A DNA stretch of 64,000 bases, taken from Macrostomum hystrix (lineage: Eukaryota; Platyhelminthes; Macrostomidae). The notes beneath the pieces were generated by a model. That model searched no databases. It was not told the DNA's origin and saw only the letters and a program-made list of their open reading frames with translations. Position 1 is the first letter of the stretch. Each line of letters starts with the position of its first letter. Positions 41,906 through 53,570 of the stretch are shown here, one piece after another. A program made the translations under genes and the position numbers. The stretch spans positions 4,202,501-4,266,500 of the forward strand of contig CATNEN010000024.1 of the NCBI GenBank assembly GCA_950097015.1, given 5' to 3'.

Positions 41906-43185
41906 TTAAATGTGTAAAATGTGACAAATTCTCTAATAGAAAGTCTCAAATTTAGCAATCCTAATCAGACAAATTAGAAAGTTAATCCTTTGAATGGTTC
42001 CCTAAATCCCGTTGGTTTTAGTCTATTAGAAAATAGAACATGTCAGAAGTCTAACATGGGTTGTGTGATCTAGTGTCCCCTACTAACCAAATCTGCACTC
42101 TAAAATAAAATTCGCTGAAAATGTAGGCACAGTGAAAAGTTTTCGCTGATTCTCGTACTGCCGTTTCGAATTCCCACTTTAAAATCTGCGGTGCAAGCTT
42201 AAAAGCGGGCAGCAACTGTTGCAGACTCCCCATGTCTGCGGCTGAATGGCAATTTGGCAGGAGGGGGAAGTGTAGACTATAGGGAAGACCAGGTTTCGAT
42301 TTTTGATGGGTCAACAGGAAGTAGCTGTGGCTTCGGCTGGCAATCGGGACTTTTATTCCCTCCTAACACTGTCCCGTTGCTTCATATCCAGATCAGGAGC
42401 AGCAATTTGAATTCTAAATTGTTGTTGAAACCGTTAGTAGATCAAGGAAAAAGCAACACGAAATGTGTAGACGAGAAAAAGTTAGAAAAGCTACGCAACT
42501 TCTGCTGTCTCTCTTAGATCTCATGCAGAACTTTAGAAAATGTAGACTAGAAATCTGATCGAGATTGCAAAACGTACCGAATTGGTCCTCTTGAAAATAA
42601 AGTAAAGCACGAATTTTACAACTCTTGGAATCAAATGCGCCGAAAAAATGTTTTTCTCAGCAGTCATACGTTGTACAGGATAGGAATTTTTGTGGTTAGC
42701 AACAGGCACTGCCATTGTGCTGGCACAATGAAAGGCGGATGTTTCATTCGTAATTAGAAAAGATACGTTGTTCTGAAATTTTCCATTGATCCAAAGTAAG
42801 GGCCAAAAAGAGAGTAACAAATTTTTACTGCCAGAAAAAAACGGCAGGAATCAAATGAATAATTTGTTTAACACTTACCTTTGGAAAAATCTGCGTCAGA
42901 CTACAGGGTCTTCGAAAATTCCTTCTTTCTCTTTTGGTAAAGAAAGGTAATTTAACTCGGTGGTGGCGTGAAACATTTTGAAATTTCCATCTAGCAGACT
43001 AGTACCCGGGGGAAAGAATATTTATCCCTTCCATTGCGACCGCTCCTATTGTGCAAATCCCAACACATGAAGAAGGCAGAGACTGGAGAGTGGCTGGAAC
43101 AGCCAGCCAATCACAGGCAGGGACGGAGTGACACTTTCAGAGATTCGCGTTGAAGAAATGGAAAACTACCAACTGAGACAAGAGT
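41906..43185. other. Unique sequence
   Basis: AT-rich with short open frames; no supported gene, RNA or SINE. Confidence 0.5.
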
Positions 43186-43400
43186 GCGATGCTTCACTCC
43201 CTGATGCTTCACTCCCTGATGCTTCACTCCCTGATGCTTCACTCCCTGATGCTTCACTCCCTGATGCTTCACTCCCTGATGCTTCACTCCCTGATGCTTC
43301 ACTCCCTGATGCTTCACTCCCTGATGCTTCACTCCCTGATGCTTCACTCCCTGATGCTTCACTCCCTGATGCTTCACTCCCTGATGCTTCATGCCCTGAT
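43186..43400. repeat. 15-bp array (ATGCTTCACTCCCTG), 14 copies
   Basis: Almost perfect copies. The last units mutate into the next array. Confidence 0.97.
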
Positions 43401-44045
43401 GTATCAATATATCAATCCCCAGATATTTCAATCCCCAGATATTTTAATCCCCAGATATAAATCCCAGAGTTATCAATCCCTGGATATATCAATCCCTGGA
43501 TATATCAATCCCTGGATATATCAATCCCTGGATATATCAATCCCTGGATATATCAATCCCTGGATATATCAATCCCTGGATATATCAATCCCTGGATATA
43601 TCAATCCCTGGATATATCAATCCCTGGATATATCAATCCCTGGATATATCAATCCCTGGATATATCAATCCCTGGATATATCAATCCCTGGATATATCAA
43701 TCCCTGGATATATCAATCCCTGGATATATCAATCCCTGGATATATCAATCCCTGGATATATCAATCCCTGGAAAAATCAATCCCTGGATATATCAATCCC
43801 TGGATATATCAATCCCTGGATATATCAATCCCTGGATATATCAATCCCTGGATATATCAATCCCTGGATATATCAATCCCTGGATATATCAATCCCTGGA
43901 TATATCAATCCCTGGATATATCAATCCCTGGATATATCAATCCCTGGATAAATCAATCCCTGGATATATCAATCCCTGGAAAAATCAATCCCTGGATATA
44001 TCAATCCCTGGATATATCAATCCCTGGATAAATCAATCCCAGATT
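43401..44045. repeat. 16-bp array (ATATATCAATCCCTGG), about 36 copies
   Basis: Begins with transitional units (TCAATCCCCAGATATT) linking it to the 15-bp array. Internal variants GAAAAATC and GATAAATC. Confidence 0.97.
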
Positions 44046-44304
44046 TATTAATCCCCAGATTAATCAATACCGGTAAATATCGATCTCTAGAATCCTTAGA
44101 AGCCAAATCCTTAAATATCGAAGATTTCCTTGTGAAGAGCATCTTTTGCGAACGAATTGTTTTGAGCTACTTTTGTTACAGTTTAAAGTCTGGTTGTCTG
44201 AATAACTGTAAAAGTGAATCTGTTTGAAAATATTACACAGCGATTCTCAGCAACGGGGCTAATGATGCGTTACGCCTCTGGTTTTCAAACTTGCATGCAG
44301 CATC

Positions 44305-44397
44305 AGAGCTGCAATCTGCGCCAATCTCAGAGGTGCAGCTGCAATCTGCGCCAATCTCAGAGGTGCAGCTGCAATCTGCGCCAATCTCAGAGGTGCC
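44305..44397. repeat. 30-bp repeat, 3 copies
   Basis: GCTGCAATCTGCGCCAATCT followed by CAGAGGTGCA, three times. Isolated and short. Confidence 0.95.
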
Positions 44398-44591
44398 TTA
44401 CTGATGCTCAGATTTCCTAGCCCTGTCAAGCTCTTTTCTGCGTTAATTTAAAAATAGTAAGTGGTCAGGTGTACTTTTCAGCTTTAAATAATTAACCAGG
44501 TAAGAGAGTTAACCGGTAAATTACTGACCAGTCGTGATAAGCATTGGATCTTTGTTTTATGCTCGTAGCACGGTATAGCTTGAAGTAGCTT

Positions 44592-44640
44592 GGATGGAAT
44601 GGATTAATGGATGAATGGATAGATGGATGGATGGATGAAT
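44592..44640. repeat. ATGG/ATGA tetranucleotide run
   Basis: Imperfect ATGGATGGATGAATGG run immediately before the next array. Confidence 0.85.
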
Positions 44641-44643
44641 GCT

Positions 44644-45510
44644 TCAATCCCCAAATCCATCAAACCTCAAATCCTTCAATCCCCAAATCCTTCAATCCCC
44701 AAATCCTTCAATTTCCAAATCCTTCAATCCCCAAATCCTTCAATCCAGAAATCCTTCTATCCCCAAATCCTTCAATCCCCAAATCCATCAAACCTCAAAT
44801 CCTCCAATCCCCAAATCCTTCGATCCCCAAATCCTTCAATCCCCAAATCCTTCAATCCCCAAATCCTTCAATCCCCAAATCCTTCAATCCCCAAATCCTT
44901 CAATCCCCAAATCCTTCAATCCCCAAATCCTTCAATCCCCAAATCCTTCAATCCAGAAATCCTTCTATCCCCAAATCCTTCAATCCCCAAATCCATCAAA
45001 CCTCAAATCCTCCAATCCCCAAATCCTTCGATCCCCAAATCCTTCAATCCCCAAATCCTTCAATCCCCAAATCCTTCAATCCCCAAATCCTTCAATCCCC
45101 AAATCCTTCAATCCCCAAATCCTTCAATCCCCAAATCCTTAAATCCCCAAATCCATCAAACCTCAAATCCTCCAATCCCCAAATCCTTCGATCCCCAAAT
45201 CCTTCAATCCCCAAATCCATCAAACCTCAAATCCTTCAATCCCCAAATCCATCAAACCTCAAATCCGTCAATCCCCAAATCCTTCAATCCCCAAATCCTT
45301 CAATCCCCAAATCCTTCAATCCCCAAATCCTTCAATCCCCAAATCCTTCGATCCCCAAATCCGTCAATCCCCAAATCCTTCAATCCCCAAATCCTTCAAT
45401 CCCCAAATCCTTCGATCCCCAAATCCGTCAATCCCCAAATCCTTCAATCCCCAAATCCTTCAATCCCCAAATCCTTCGATCCCCAAATCCTTCGATCTCC
45501 AAAACCTTAA
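44644..45510. repeat. 16-bp array (CAATCCCCAAATCCTT), about 53 copies
   Basis: Variants CATCAAACCTCAAATC, CCAGAAATCC and CTTCGATCC recur in blocks. All plus frames are open, giving spurious NPSIPKSFNPQILQSP-type proteins. Confidence 0.97.
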
Positions 45511-45962
45511 GTTCATAAATCCTTCGATCACCGGATTTCTTAATTCTCTGATTCTCATCTCCAAACTTCCATTTTTTTAATCTTTATTATAATTATTAAA
45601 TTTAGCTTCCAAGTGTTTCTAATACTACTTAAAACCACTTTTTTGTCTCTCTAGTCTTAGGCGATTTTTTAAAAGACTAGACAGAGGTTACTTCGCCTGA
45701 CTTGGTGCTATCTTTAGAAAGTGTATGTACGTAACCATGCGTGTACATTTTCCGCCAGCCAGATAGACCTAATATTTAGAATGTGGTATATACAATTGGC
45801 CTAAGAGATTAGCTTAGACCACAGAATATTACATTATAACGATAAGACGTTCAAATCTTAATTTCTGGAACTCAAAGCTTTGCTTGGCAGAAAGCGAGAA
45901 GCAATTCGATTACAGAAAACATTAGTTTGGCTGAGTATTTCCTTGCTAGCTTCTGTTTACAC
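45511..45962. other. 5' flank of the hydrolase gene
   Basis: AT-rich unique sequence, presumably with the promoter and 5' UTR. No clear motif. Confidence 0.5.
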
Positions 45963-46365
45963 ATGAGGTCAAGACATGTGCTGCGGCAGGTGTTTGGCGT
46001 GCTACTTGCGGCCATCCTGACAGCCGCCACCGATAAGTGGGATCCCGACGGTCAAGTACAGTACTCACCTGGCTGGGCCTGCATTGTGCTCAGCGCTCCA
46101 CACGGCGGCAGGCAGAGGCCCGACTGGATCGCCGATCGGCGAGCTGTCGGCTGCGAAGGACCCGACGGTGCCAGCTGCCTGTGGAATATCACCTGTCCGC
46201 ATTCTAAATGTCAAGCGCTGCTTTACGGCGATCCAAATACCCGGCAGATTGCCACCGCTGTGCGAGACTACCTGGCCGAAGATGGTCTGCGGCCGCACCT
46301 CATTGCCAACCATATGGACCGCATGAAGATGGATCCCAATAGAGGAGGACCAGATCTGTCCGAGG
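45963..46365 (+). CDS. Hydrolase exon 1
   Basis: Signal peptide, PHGG motif and RMKMDPNR. Donor CCGAGG before GTGGGT, phase 1. Strongly GC-rich compared with the AT-rich flank. Confidence 0.85.
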
Positions 46366-49300
46366 GTGGGTGCACTTTCTGTGCCGCTAAATGGCTTGTA
46401 GCTGGGTGTCTGTGGCAGAGCGGTTGACGCGTTTGCCTCTAGCACTAATGTCCCTGAGCTCGATTCCGCGGCGAGGCCACGTTCATTTGTGGCTTGCGGG
46501 CTTGTCGTGCAATTTACGCCCTTGAGGGCCAACCTCCAAGGCACAGTGAGAGTGTACGCTGCCTGACGATGAGAGTCAGGGCAGATGTACACACCTGTGT
46601 GCGTGTGTGCTCAGGAGTCAGCGAAATAGACAGAATTTCCTCCTCGCTGGCTGCAGGTCTAGTGTCACTGTATGATGTTCCTTTTAATTATCGAGGGGTT
46701 GTAGACTAGCGAGTTAGAGCTTAGATGCACAACCTGAAGGTCGGGGGTTCGATTCTTGACTTCACAGGTGAAACCAATTGTTTATCTTTTTATTTTCAGT
46801 TAAGGTAGGTCAAAGTAGGAAAGTTTGGTATTGGAGTAGGTATGATATACTATAGGTAGGTAGGTACACTATTTAATCAATCACTGCCTTTTCACTCCTC
46901 CACTTCAGGCATCCAAAATGATCCGGGCGCGAAAAGAATCTACGAAAGCTATCACGGTTTCATTAAAGAGGCCACAGAAATTGTTAATTCTGATTGTCAT
47001 GGTCGGGGCTTGCTGCTAGACATTCACGGGCAGCATCATCCTCAGAACTGGACCGAGATTGGCTACCTGTGAGCGCTTGGTGAATCTAGGAGCTTGGCAT
47101 TGTCTGCTAGACTGTCTAGTAGACACCAACAAGACCCAGGCAGGGAAGGGTTGGGGGGAGTCTAGTAGATCAGGAAATACATAGGAGAGTCTGGTAGATC
47201 ACGAAATACATGGGAGAGTCTGGTAGATCAATAAAGACATGGGAGAGTCTGGTAGATCAATAACGATATGGGAGAGTCTGGTAGATCAACAAAGACATAG
47301 GAGAGTCTGGTAGATCAAGAAAGATATGGGAGAGTCTGCTAGATCAATAAAGACATAGGAGAGTCTGGTAGATCAAGAAAGACATAGGAGAGTCTGGTAG
47401 ATCAATAAAGACATGGGAGAGTCTGGTAGATCAAGAAAGACATGGGAGAGTCTGGTAGATCAATAAAGACATGGGAGAGTCTGGTAGATCAATAAAGATA
47501 TGGGAGAGTCTGGTAGATCAATAAAGACATGGGAGAGTCTGGTAGATCAATAAAGACATGGGAGAGTCTGGTAGATCACTGATCAGGAAAGATATGGGAG
47601 AGTCTGGTGGATCAATAAAGACATGGGAGAGTCTCGTAGATCAATAAAGACATAGGAGAGTCTCGTAGATCAATAAAGACATAGGAGAGTCTCGTAGATC
47701 AATAAAGACATGGGAGAGTCTGGTAGATCAATAAAGACATAGGAGAGTCTGGTAGATCACTGATCAGGAAAGATATGGGAGAGTCTGGTAGATCAATAAA
47801 GACATTGGAGAGTCTGGTAGATCAATAAAGATATGGGAGAGTCTGGTAGATCAATAAAGACATGGGAGAGTCTGGAAGATCAATAAAGACATGGGAGAGT
47901 CTGGTAGATCACTGATCAGGAAAGATATGGGAGAGTCTGGTAGATCAATAAAGACATGGGAGAGTCTGGTAGATCAATAAAGATATGGGAGAGTCTGGTA
48001 GATCAGTAAAGACATGGGAGAGTCTGGTAGATCAATAAAGACATAGGAGAGTCTGGTAGATCAAGAAAGATATGGGAGAGTCTGGTAGATCAATAAAGAC
48101 ATGGGAGAGTCTGGTAGATCAATAAAGATATGGGAGAGTCTGGTAGATCAATAAAGACATGAGAGAGTCTGGTAGATCAAGAAAGATATGGGAGAGTCTG
48201 GTAGATCAATAAAGACATAGGAGAGTCTGGTAGATCAATAAAGATATGGGAGAGTCTGGTAGATCAATAAAGACATAGGAGAGTCTGGTGGATCAAGAAA
48301 GACATAGGAGAGTCTGGTGGATCAAGAAAGACATAGGAGAGTCTGGTAGATCAATAAAGACATAGGAGAGTCTGGTGGATCAAGAAAGACATAGGAGAGT
48401 CTGGTGGATCAATAAAGACATAGGAGAGTCTGGTGGATCAAGAAAGACATAGGAGAGTCTGGTAGATCAATAAAGACATAGGAGAGTCTGGTGGATCAAG
48501 AAAGACATGGGAGAGTCTGGTAGATCAATAAAGACATGGGAGAGTCTGGTAGATCAATAAAGATATGGGAGAGTCTGGTAGATCAATAAAGACATAGGAG
48601 AGTCTGGTGGATCAATAAAGACATAGGAGAGTCTGGTGGATCAAGAAAGACATAGGAGAGTCTGGTAGATCAATAAAGACATAGGAGAGTCTGGTGGATC
48701 AAGAAAGACATAGGAGAGTCTGGTGGATCAATAAAGACATAGGAGAGTCTCGTAGATCAATAAAGACATGGAGAGTCTGGTAGATCACTGATCAGGAAAG
48801 ATATGGGAGAGTCTGGTGGATCAATAAAGACATGGGAGAGTCTGGTAGATCAATAAAGATATGGGAGAGTCTGGTAGATCAATAAAGACATGGGAGAGTC
48901 TGGTAGATCAATAAAGATATGGGAGAGTCTGGTAGATCAATAAAGACATGGGAGAGTCTGGTAGATCAATAAAGACATGGGAGAGTCTGGTAGATCACTG
49001 ATCAGGAAAGATATGGGAGAGTCTGGTAGATCAATAAAGACATGGGAGAGTGTTTGATCAAAGAAGGGGCGAAGAGTATTCAAGATTAAAATCCAGACTA
49101 TCAAGGAATTAATAGACCCACCCCGGCCTCGAAGGTTGAGCAAGGAACAGCTAAACGACGGTCAGTACCCAACGGAATGGACCAGCATTCGCGGCCTTGT
49201 CGGCCGTACCAGCGGCTCAGCCAACGCTCGCGAATTCATCATCGGGCCGCGCAGTCTTGGCAGCCTATTGAACAGCTTCTGTCAGCGTGTGGTGCCCAGT

Positions 49301-49510
49301 GCCAGTCTCCCGGCCCCGCAAACAGGTGGCTACTACTCTGGCGGCTTCATCACAAAGGAGTACGGCTCAAGGGACGGCGGAGAGTTCGACGCAATGCAGG
49401 TTGAGATCACCCAGGCGGTAATGTACGCCAGCGAGGCGGAGCGGGACTTGTTCAGTCGACAGCTGGCAATCAGCATCGGCCTGTTTGCCAGGGCGAATGG
49501 CTACGCCTGA
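45963..49510 (+). CDS. Secreted N-formylglutamate amidohydrolase-like protein, three exons
   Basis: Exons 45963-46365, 46909-47068 and 49135-49510 give 312 residues. All introns are GT-AG and phases match (1, then 2). Visible features: an N-terminal signal peptide (MRSRHVLRQV then FGVLLAAILTAA), LSAPHGG at 43-49, DPNT at 90-93, RMKMDPNR at 120-127, LLLDIHG at 169-175, GYLLSKEQL at 186-194, then TGGYYSGGFITKEYG and DAMQVEI near the C-terminus. These match the N-formylglutamate amidohydrolase fold, a metallopeptidase-like hydrolase in bacterial histidine breakdown. The His/Asp-rich PHGG and DIHG motifs are the likely metal and catalytic sites. In an animal the substrate is unknown, and the signal peptide predicts an extracellular role. 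Extra cysteines (C63, C72, C78, C83) fit secretion. The start is the ATG just before the signal peptide. Confidence 0.85.
46404..46620 (+). mobile_element. SINE family B, plus copy without leader or array
   Basis: tRNA-like head with A-box TGGCAGAGCGGTTGAC (about 46411) and B-box GAGCTCGATTCC (about 46457). The body GGGCTTGTCGTGCAATTTAC, GCCCTTGAGGGCCAACC and CAGGGCAGATGTACACACC matches 9470-9570. Located in hydrolase intron 1. Unlike the two receptor-intron copies it lacks the leader and the 16-bp array. Confidence 0.85.
46690..46780 (+). mobile_element. SINE family A head fragment
   Basis: GGTTGTAGACTAGCGAGTTA (A-box side) and AAGGTCGGGGGTTCGATTC (B-box side) match the head of the SINE at 19150-19405. 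The body is absent, so it is 3'-truncated. Confidence 0.75.
46909..47068 (+). CDS. Hydrolase exon 2
   Basis: Residues 135-188, with GLLLDIHGQHHPQNWTEIGY. Acceptor CTCCTCCACTTCAG, donor GGCTACCT before GTGAGC, phase 2. It lies between the SINE-filled intron 1 and the array-filled intron 2. Confidence 0.9.
47150..49050. repeat. 29-bp array, about 64 copies
   Basis: Unit GGGAGAGTCTGGTAGATCAA followed by TAAAGACAT. Variants replace TAAAGACAT with GAAAGATAT, and a recurrent longer unit carries CACTGATCAGGAAAG. It fills almost all of hydrolase intron 2. Confidence 0.97.
49135..49510 (+). CDS. Hydrolase exon 3
   Basis: Residues 188-312 and the TGA stop. The acceptor CCTCGAAG restores GYLLSKEQLN. 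Another AG six bases on (GGTTGAG) would also keep frame but drop two residues. Contains TGGYYSGGFIT and DAMQVEI. Confidence 0.85.
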
Positions 49511-49544
49511 CAGAGATACTTTTTATGTTTTAGCAAATCCCTTT

Positions 49545-49830
49545 GACCCGAATCCCTTCGACCCAAATCCCTTTGACCCAAATCCCTTTGATCCAAATCC
49601 CTTTGATCAAAATCCCTTTGACCCAAATCCCTTTGATCCAAATCCCTTTGATCCAAATCCCTTTGACCCAAATCCTGACTGTTCCAAATCCCTTCGACCC
49701 AAATCCCTTTGATCCAAATCCCTTTGACCCAAATCCCTTCGACCCAAATCCCTTTGACCCAAATCCTGACTGTTCCAAATCCCTTTGACCCAAATCACTT
49801 TGACCTAAATCCCAATCGACCCAAATGCTG
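49545..49830. repeat. 15-bp array (AAATCCCTTTGACCC), about 18 copies
   Basis: Immediately follows the hydrolase stop codon and lies in its probable 3' UTR, before the AATAAA signals. Includes a duplicated AATCCTGACTGTTCC variant. Confidence 0.97.
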
Positions 49831-49837
49831 GATGACC

Positions 49838-49897
49838 CAGATCTATCCCCTGTCTCGTCTCTCCCCAGTCTCATTTCATCCCAGTCTAATCTCGCCA
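49838..49897. repeat. Remnant of the ATCTCTCCCCTGTCTC array
   Basis: CTATCCCCTGTCTCGTCTCT followed by CCCCAGTCTCATTTCATCCC: three to four degenerate units of the family found at 3085 and 8168. No SINE B leader follows. Confidence 0.75.
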
Positions 49898-49909
49898 CTG
49901 TATCACAAA

Positions 49910-49927
49910 AATAAATCAGTGAATAAA
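49910..49927 (+). promoter_or_regulatory. Polyadenylation signals for the hydrolase gene
   Basis: Two AATAAA hexamers at 49910-49915 and 49922-49927, about 400 bases after the stop. If used, the 15-bp array is transcribed as 3' UTR. Confidence 0.6.
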
Positions 49928-50081
49928 TATATGAAATGGGGACACAATCCACCAATATAAAGTGGCTCATCATTTTATTATTTCAGAAATAATAATGTGT
50001 TTTTTTATTTAGAATGCAGTTCAAACACTTATCTCCAAAGGAGATTGTTGTCACCGCCCCTCCCCTAGATTCGCCAATGAA

Positions 50082-50425
50082 TTCTACAATCATTCTACAA
50101 TCATTCTACAATCATTCTACAATCATTCTACAATCATTCTACAATCATTCTACAATCATTCTACAATCATTCTACAATCATTCTACAATCATTCTACAAT
50201 CATTCTACAATCATTCTACAATCATTCTACAATCATTCTACAATCATTCTACAATCATTCTACAATCATTCTACAATCATTCTACAATCATTCTACAATC
50301 ATTCTACAATCATTCTACAATCATTCTACAATCATTCTACAATCATTCTACAATCATTCTACAATCATTCTACAATCATTCTACAATCATTCTACAATCA
50401 TTCTACAATCATTCTACAATCATTC
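50082..50425. repeat. 11-bp array (TCTACAATCAT), about 31 copies
   Basis: Essentially perfect, the most homogeneous array in the window and therefore probably the most recently expanded. Confidence 0.97.
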
Positions 50426-50751
50426 GATTATAAATCACGTCAAACTGTGCTGAAATAATTCTAGTGTACACGTGCTTGCATTATATTATGCATGCTGCAA
50501 AATTTTTATCTTCGGCTAGTTAATCTTTGCTTTCCGACTATTCACCTTTAACATGGAATATAGTGAGTGATCTTCTACTTCCAGTAGCCACTATTGTTTA
50601 TTGTTGATAGTTTTTTGTTTCCTTATTTGAATCAGTGTAAAATATTGTCTGAGACTGCTAAAAACGTGTTATATATTATTCTACTAAGAATGAAATTATC
50701 AGCACAAAAAAACATAAATTGAGAACCAATAAACGGTGTGAAACTATCACC
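50426..50751. other. AT-rich unique sequence
   Basis: Nothing supportable seen. Confidence 0.55.
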
Positions 50752-51175
50752 AGCGTGCAAACCTCAGGCGTGCAAACCTCAAGGTGTGCAAACCTAAGAC
50801 GTGCAAACCTAAGGCGTGCGAACCTCAGGCATGCAAACCTCAGGCATGCAAAACTCAGGCGTGCAAACCTCAAGGTGTGCAAACCTAAGACGTGCAAACC
50901 TAAGGCGTGCGAACCTCAGGCATGCAAACCTCAGGCATGCAAACCTCAGGCATGCAAACCTAAGGCGTGCAAACCTCAGGCGTGCAAAACTCAGGCGTGC
51001 AAAACTCAGGCGTGCAAACCTCAGGCGTGCAAAACTCAGGCGTGCAAACCTCAGGCGTGCAAAACTAAGGCGTGCAAACCTCAGGCGTGCAAACCTCAGG
51101 CGTGCAAAACTCAGGCGTGCAAACCTCAGGCGTGCAAACCTCAGGCGTGCAAAACTAAGGCACGCAAACCACCAA
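50752..51175. repeat. 15-bp array (GCGTGCAAACCTCAG), about 28 copies
   Basis: Variants GCATGC, AAAACTCAG, ACCTAAG and AAGGTGTGC. Open in several frames on both strands; not a gene. Confidence 0.97.
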
Positions 51176-51994
51176 ACCACAGGCATAAATAATGACATGT
51201 CGATGCAAGCAAAACGAATTCAAATAGTTTCATGTTGCCAGGTGAGATGATAGCGGTGTAACATCTAATTTACAGCTAGCTAATTAACAGATGTAATTAG
51301 TGTTTATAAATAAAGGCCTATACACAATAATAATCTCTATGTTTCGGATAGCAAGTCTGCTGAGGTCCTAATTGATCGAATCTAATTTTGAATGCCAAAT
51401 TTTCACCTGAAAAATGCTGATTAGCTGTATTTTTTAATAAAATAATTGCGCAATCCAGGTGTGAAATTTGTCGCCTGTGTAGGCGCGATTTTTGACACCC
51501 CCTCGACCGACTGGATGATTGCCGGCGCATAAGACAGGTGTGAGAACTATATTGCATAATTAGTTCCACAATACCAACGGCAGGCCGCAACGTGTGGCCG
51601 CTAATTGTTTGAGGGCCATAAAAGCGGAATTATACTATCATTGTTACTAATCTAGTCTAAGCTCAACTTTGTACTCATCGTCTTCTCATTATAGACGCGG
51701 GATTAAGTATATTGTGCAATAAGGAATCAGTGTTTGATAGCGAATTTCATATTGAAACTAAGATGTGCAAATAAGAGATAAAATATAGATAAAGTTTATC
51801 TATAATATCTGCTTAAGTGGCTGACAATCTAGGACTTAGCACCTATCTGTGTCTATCTGATCAATAATGAATACAATCTCTATAATTTAATAATAATTCT
51901 TTGCCATTTTACATGGCTCAGAATGGAATTTAGGACAGAAAAGTACTTCCAGATTCAATCTCAAAGCTTTGAGTTCCAATTTCTAACACCGGAC
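51176..51994. other. AT-rich unique sequence
   Basis: No supported gene or RNA. Confidence 0.55.
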
Positions 51995-53130
51995 CTCATT
52001 CCACTGAAACATCATTCCACTGACACATCATTCCACTGAAACACCATTGCACTGAAACATCATTCCACTGAAACATCATTCCACTGAAACATCATTATAC
52101 TGACACATCATTCCACTGAAACATCATTGCACTGAAACATCATTCCTCTGAAACATCATTACACTGAAACATCATTCCACTGAAACATCATTGCACTGAA
52201 ACATCATTCCACTGAAACATCATTACACTGAAACATCATTACACTGAAACATCATTCCACTGAAACACCATTGCACTGAAACATCATTCCACTGAAACAT
52301 CATTCCACTGAAACATCATTATACTGACACATCATTCCACTGAAACATCATTGCACTGAAACATCATTCCTCTGAAACATCATTACACTGAAACATCATT
52401 GCACTGACACATCATTACACTGAAACATCATTGCACTGAAACATCATTCCACTGAAACATCATTACACTGAAACATCATTACACTGAAACATCATTGCAC
52501 TGAAACATCATTCCACTGAAACATCATTACACTGAAACATCATTCCACTGAAACATCATTCCACTGAAACATCATTCCACTGAAACATCATTGCACTGAC
52601 ACATCATTACACTGAAACATCATTGCACTGAAACATCATTCCACTGAAACATCATTACACTGAAACATCATTCCACTGAAACATCATTACTCTGAAACAT
52701 CATTGCACTGAAACATCATTGCACTGAAACATCATTCCACTGAAACATCATTCCACTGAAACATCATTCCACTGAAACACCATTGCACTGAAACATCATT
52801 CCACTGAAACATCATTCCACTGAAACATCATTATACTGACACATCATTCCACTGAAACATCATTGCACTGAAACATCATTCCACTGAAACATCATTACAC
52901 TGAAACATCATTACACTGAAACATCATTCCACTGAAACATCATTCCACTGAAACATCATTCCACTGAAACATCATTCCACTGAAACATCATTCCACTGAA
53001 ACATCATTACATTGAAACATCATTCCACTGAAACATCATTCCACTGAAACATCATTACTCTGAAACATCATTGCACTGAAACATCATTGCACTGAAACAT
53101 CATTACACTGAAACATCATTACACTGAAAC
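51995..53130. repeat. 16-bp array (ACTGAAACATCATTCC), about 70 copies
   Basis: Variants CATTGCACTG, CATTACACTG, CATTATACTG, TGACACATC and AACACCATT recur in the same order in blocks (for example near 52010-52150 and 52260-52400), showing segmental duplication inside the array. It ends about 270 bases before the Irx start codon. Confidence 0.97.
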
Positions 53131-53398
53131 ATGCGCGTTCAATTTAATCAATTATCACAAATTCAAACTTTGGTTGTCACCCGGCCACCATTGGCTGGCA
53201 GTTGTCCGTGGCGCTGGCCAATCAGCGGCTGTCTCCTGCACACACCCCTCCCACAACCCCAGAGCTCAAACTGCAATCTAAAAATTGCCCCCGGCACATC
53301 CTGCAGACAGTTAGACGCCCAGACTGAATCCAGGTGAGAAAACTTTTTCACATACAAAATAATAAGTGGACACGATCTTAGAAGCAAAGCGAGGAAAC
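53131..53398. other. Probable Irx promoter and 5' UTR
   Basis: GC-richer unique sequence between an array and the Irx start. A CCAG before GTGAGA near 53330 could be a 5' splice site of a non-coding exon, which I cannot confirm. Confidence 0.5.
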
Positions 53399-53570
53399 AT
53401 GAGCAACTCCAACACAGCGGCATCGTCATCTCCTAGCTCTGGCGAGAGTCTTCGACTGTCATTGATGCAGCCGCCGCCTCTGTTGCCACCACCGCATCCG
53501 GCACTGCCGCTGCCGCCACAGAACTGGTCTACGTTTCTTCATCCATCCCCGATGGGTGCCGAGTCTATTG
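53399..53570 (+). CDS. Irx: Irx exon 1
   Basis: Residues 1-57. A Ser-rich start then proline-rich [20 protein letters not shown]. Donor CTATTG before GTGAGC, phase 1. Confidence 0.9.

Noticed and set aside
39075..41927. RDWDSEV heptad-repeat protein
   Set aside because: A 21-bp tandem array read in its seven-codon register; interrupted frames and no unique flanking coding sequence.
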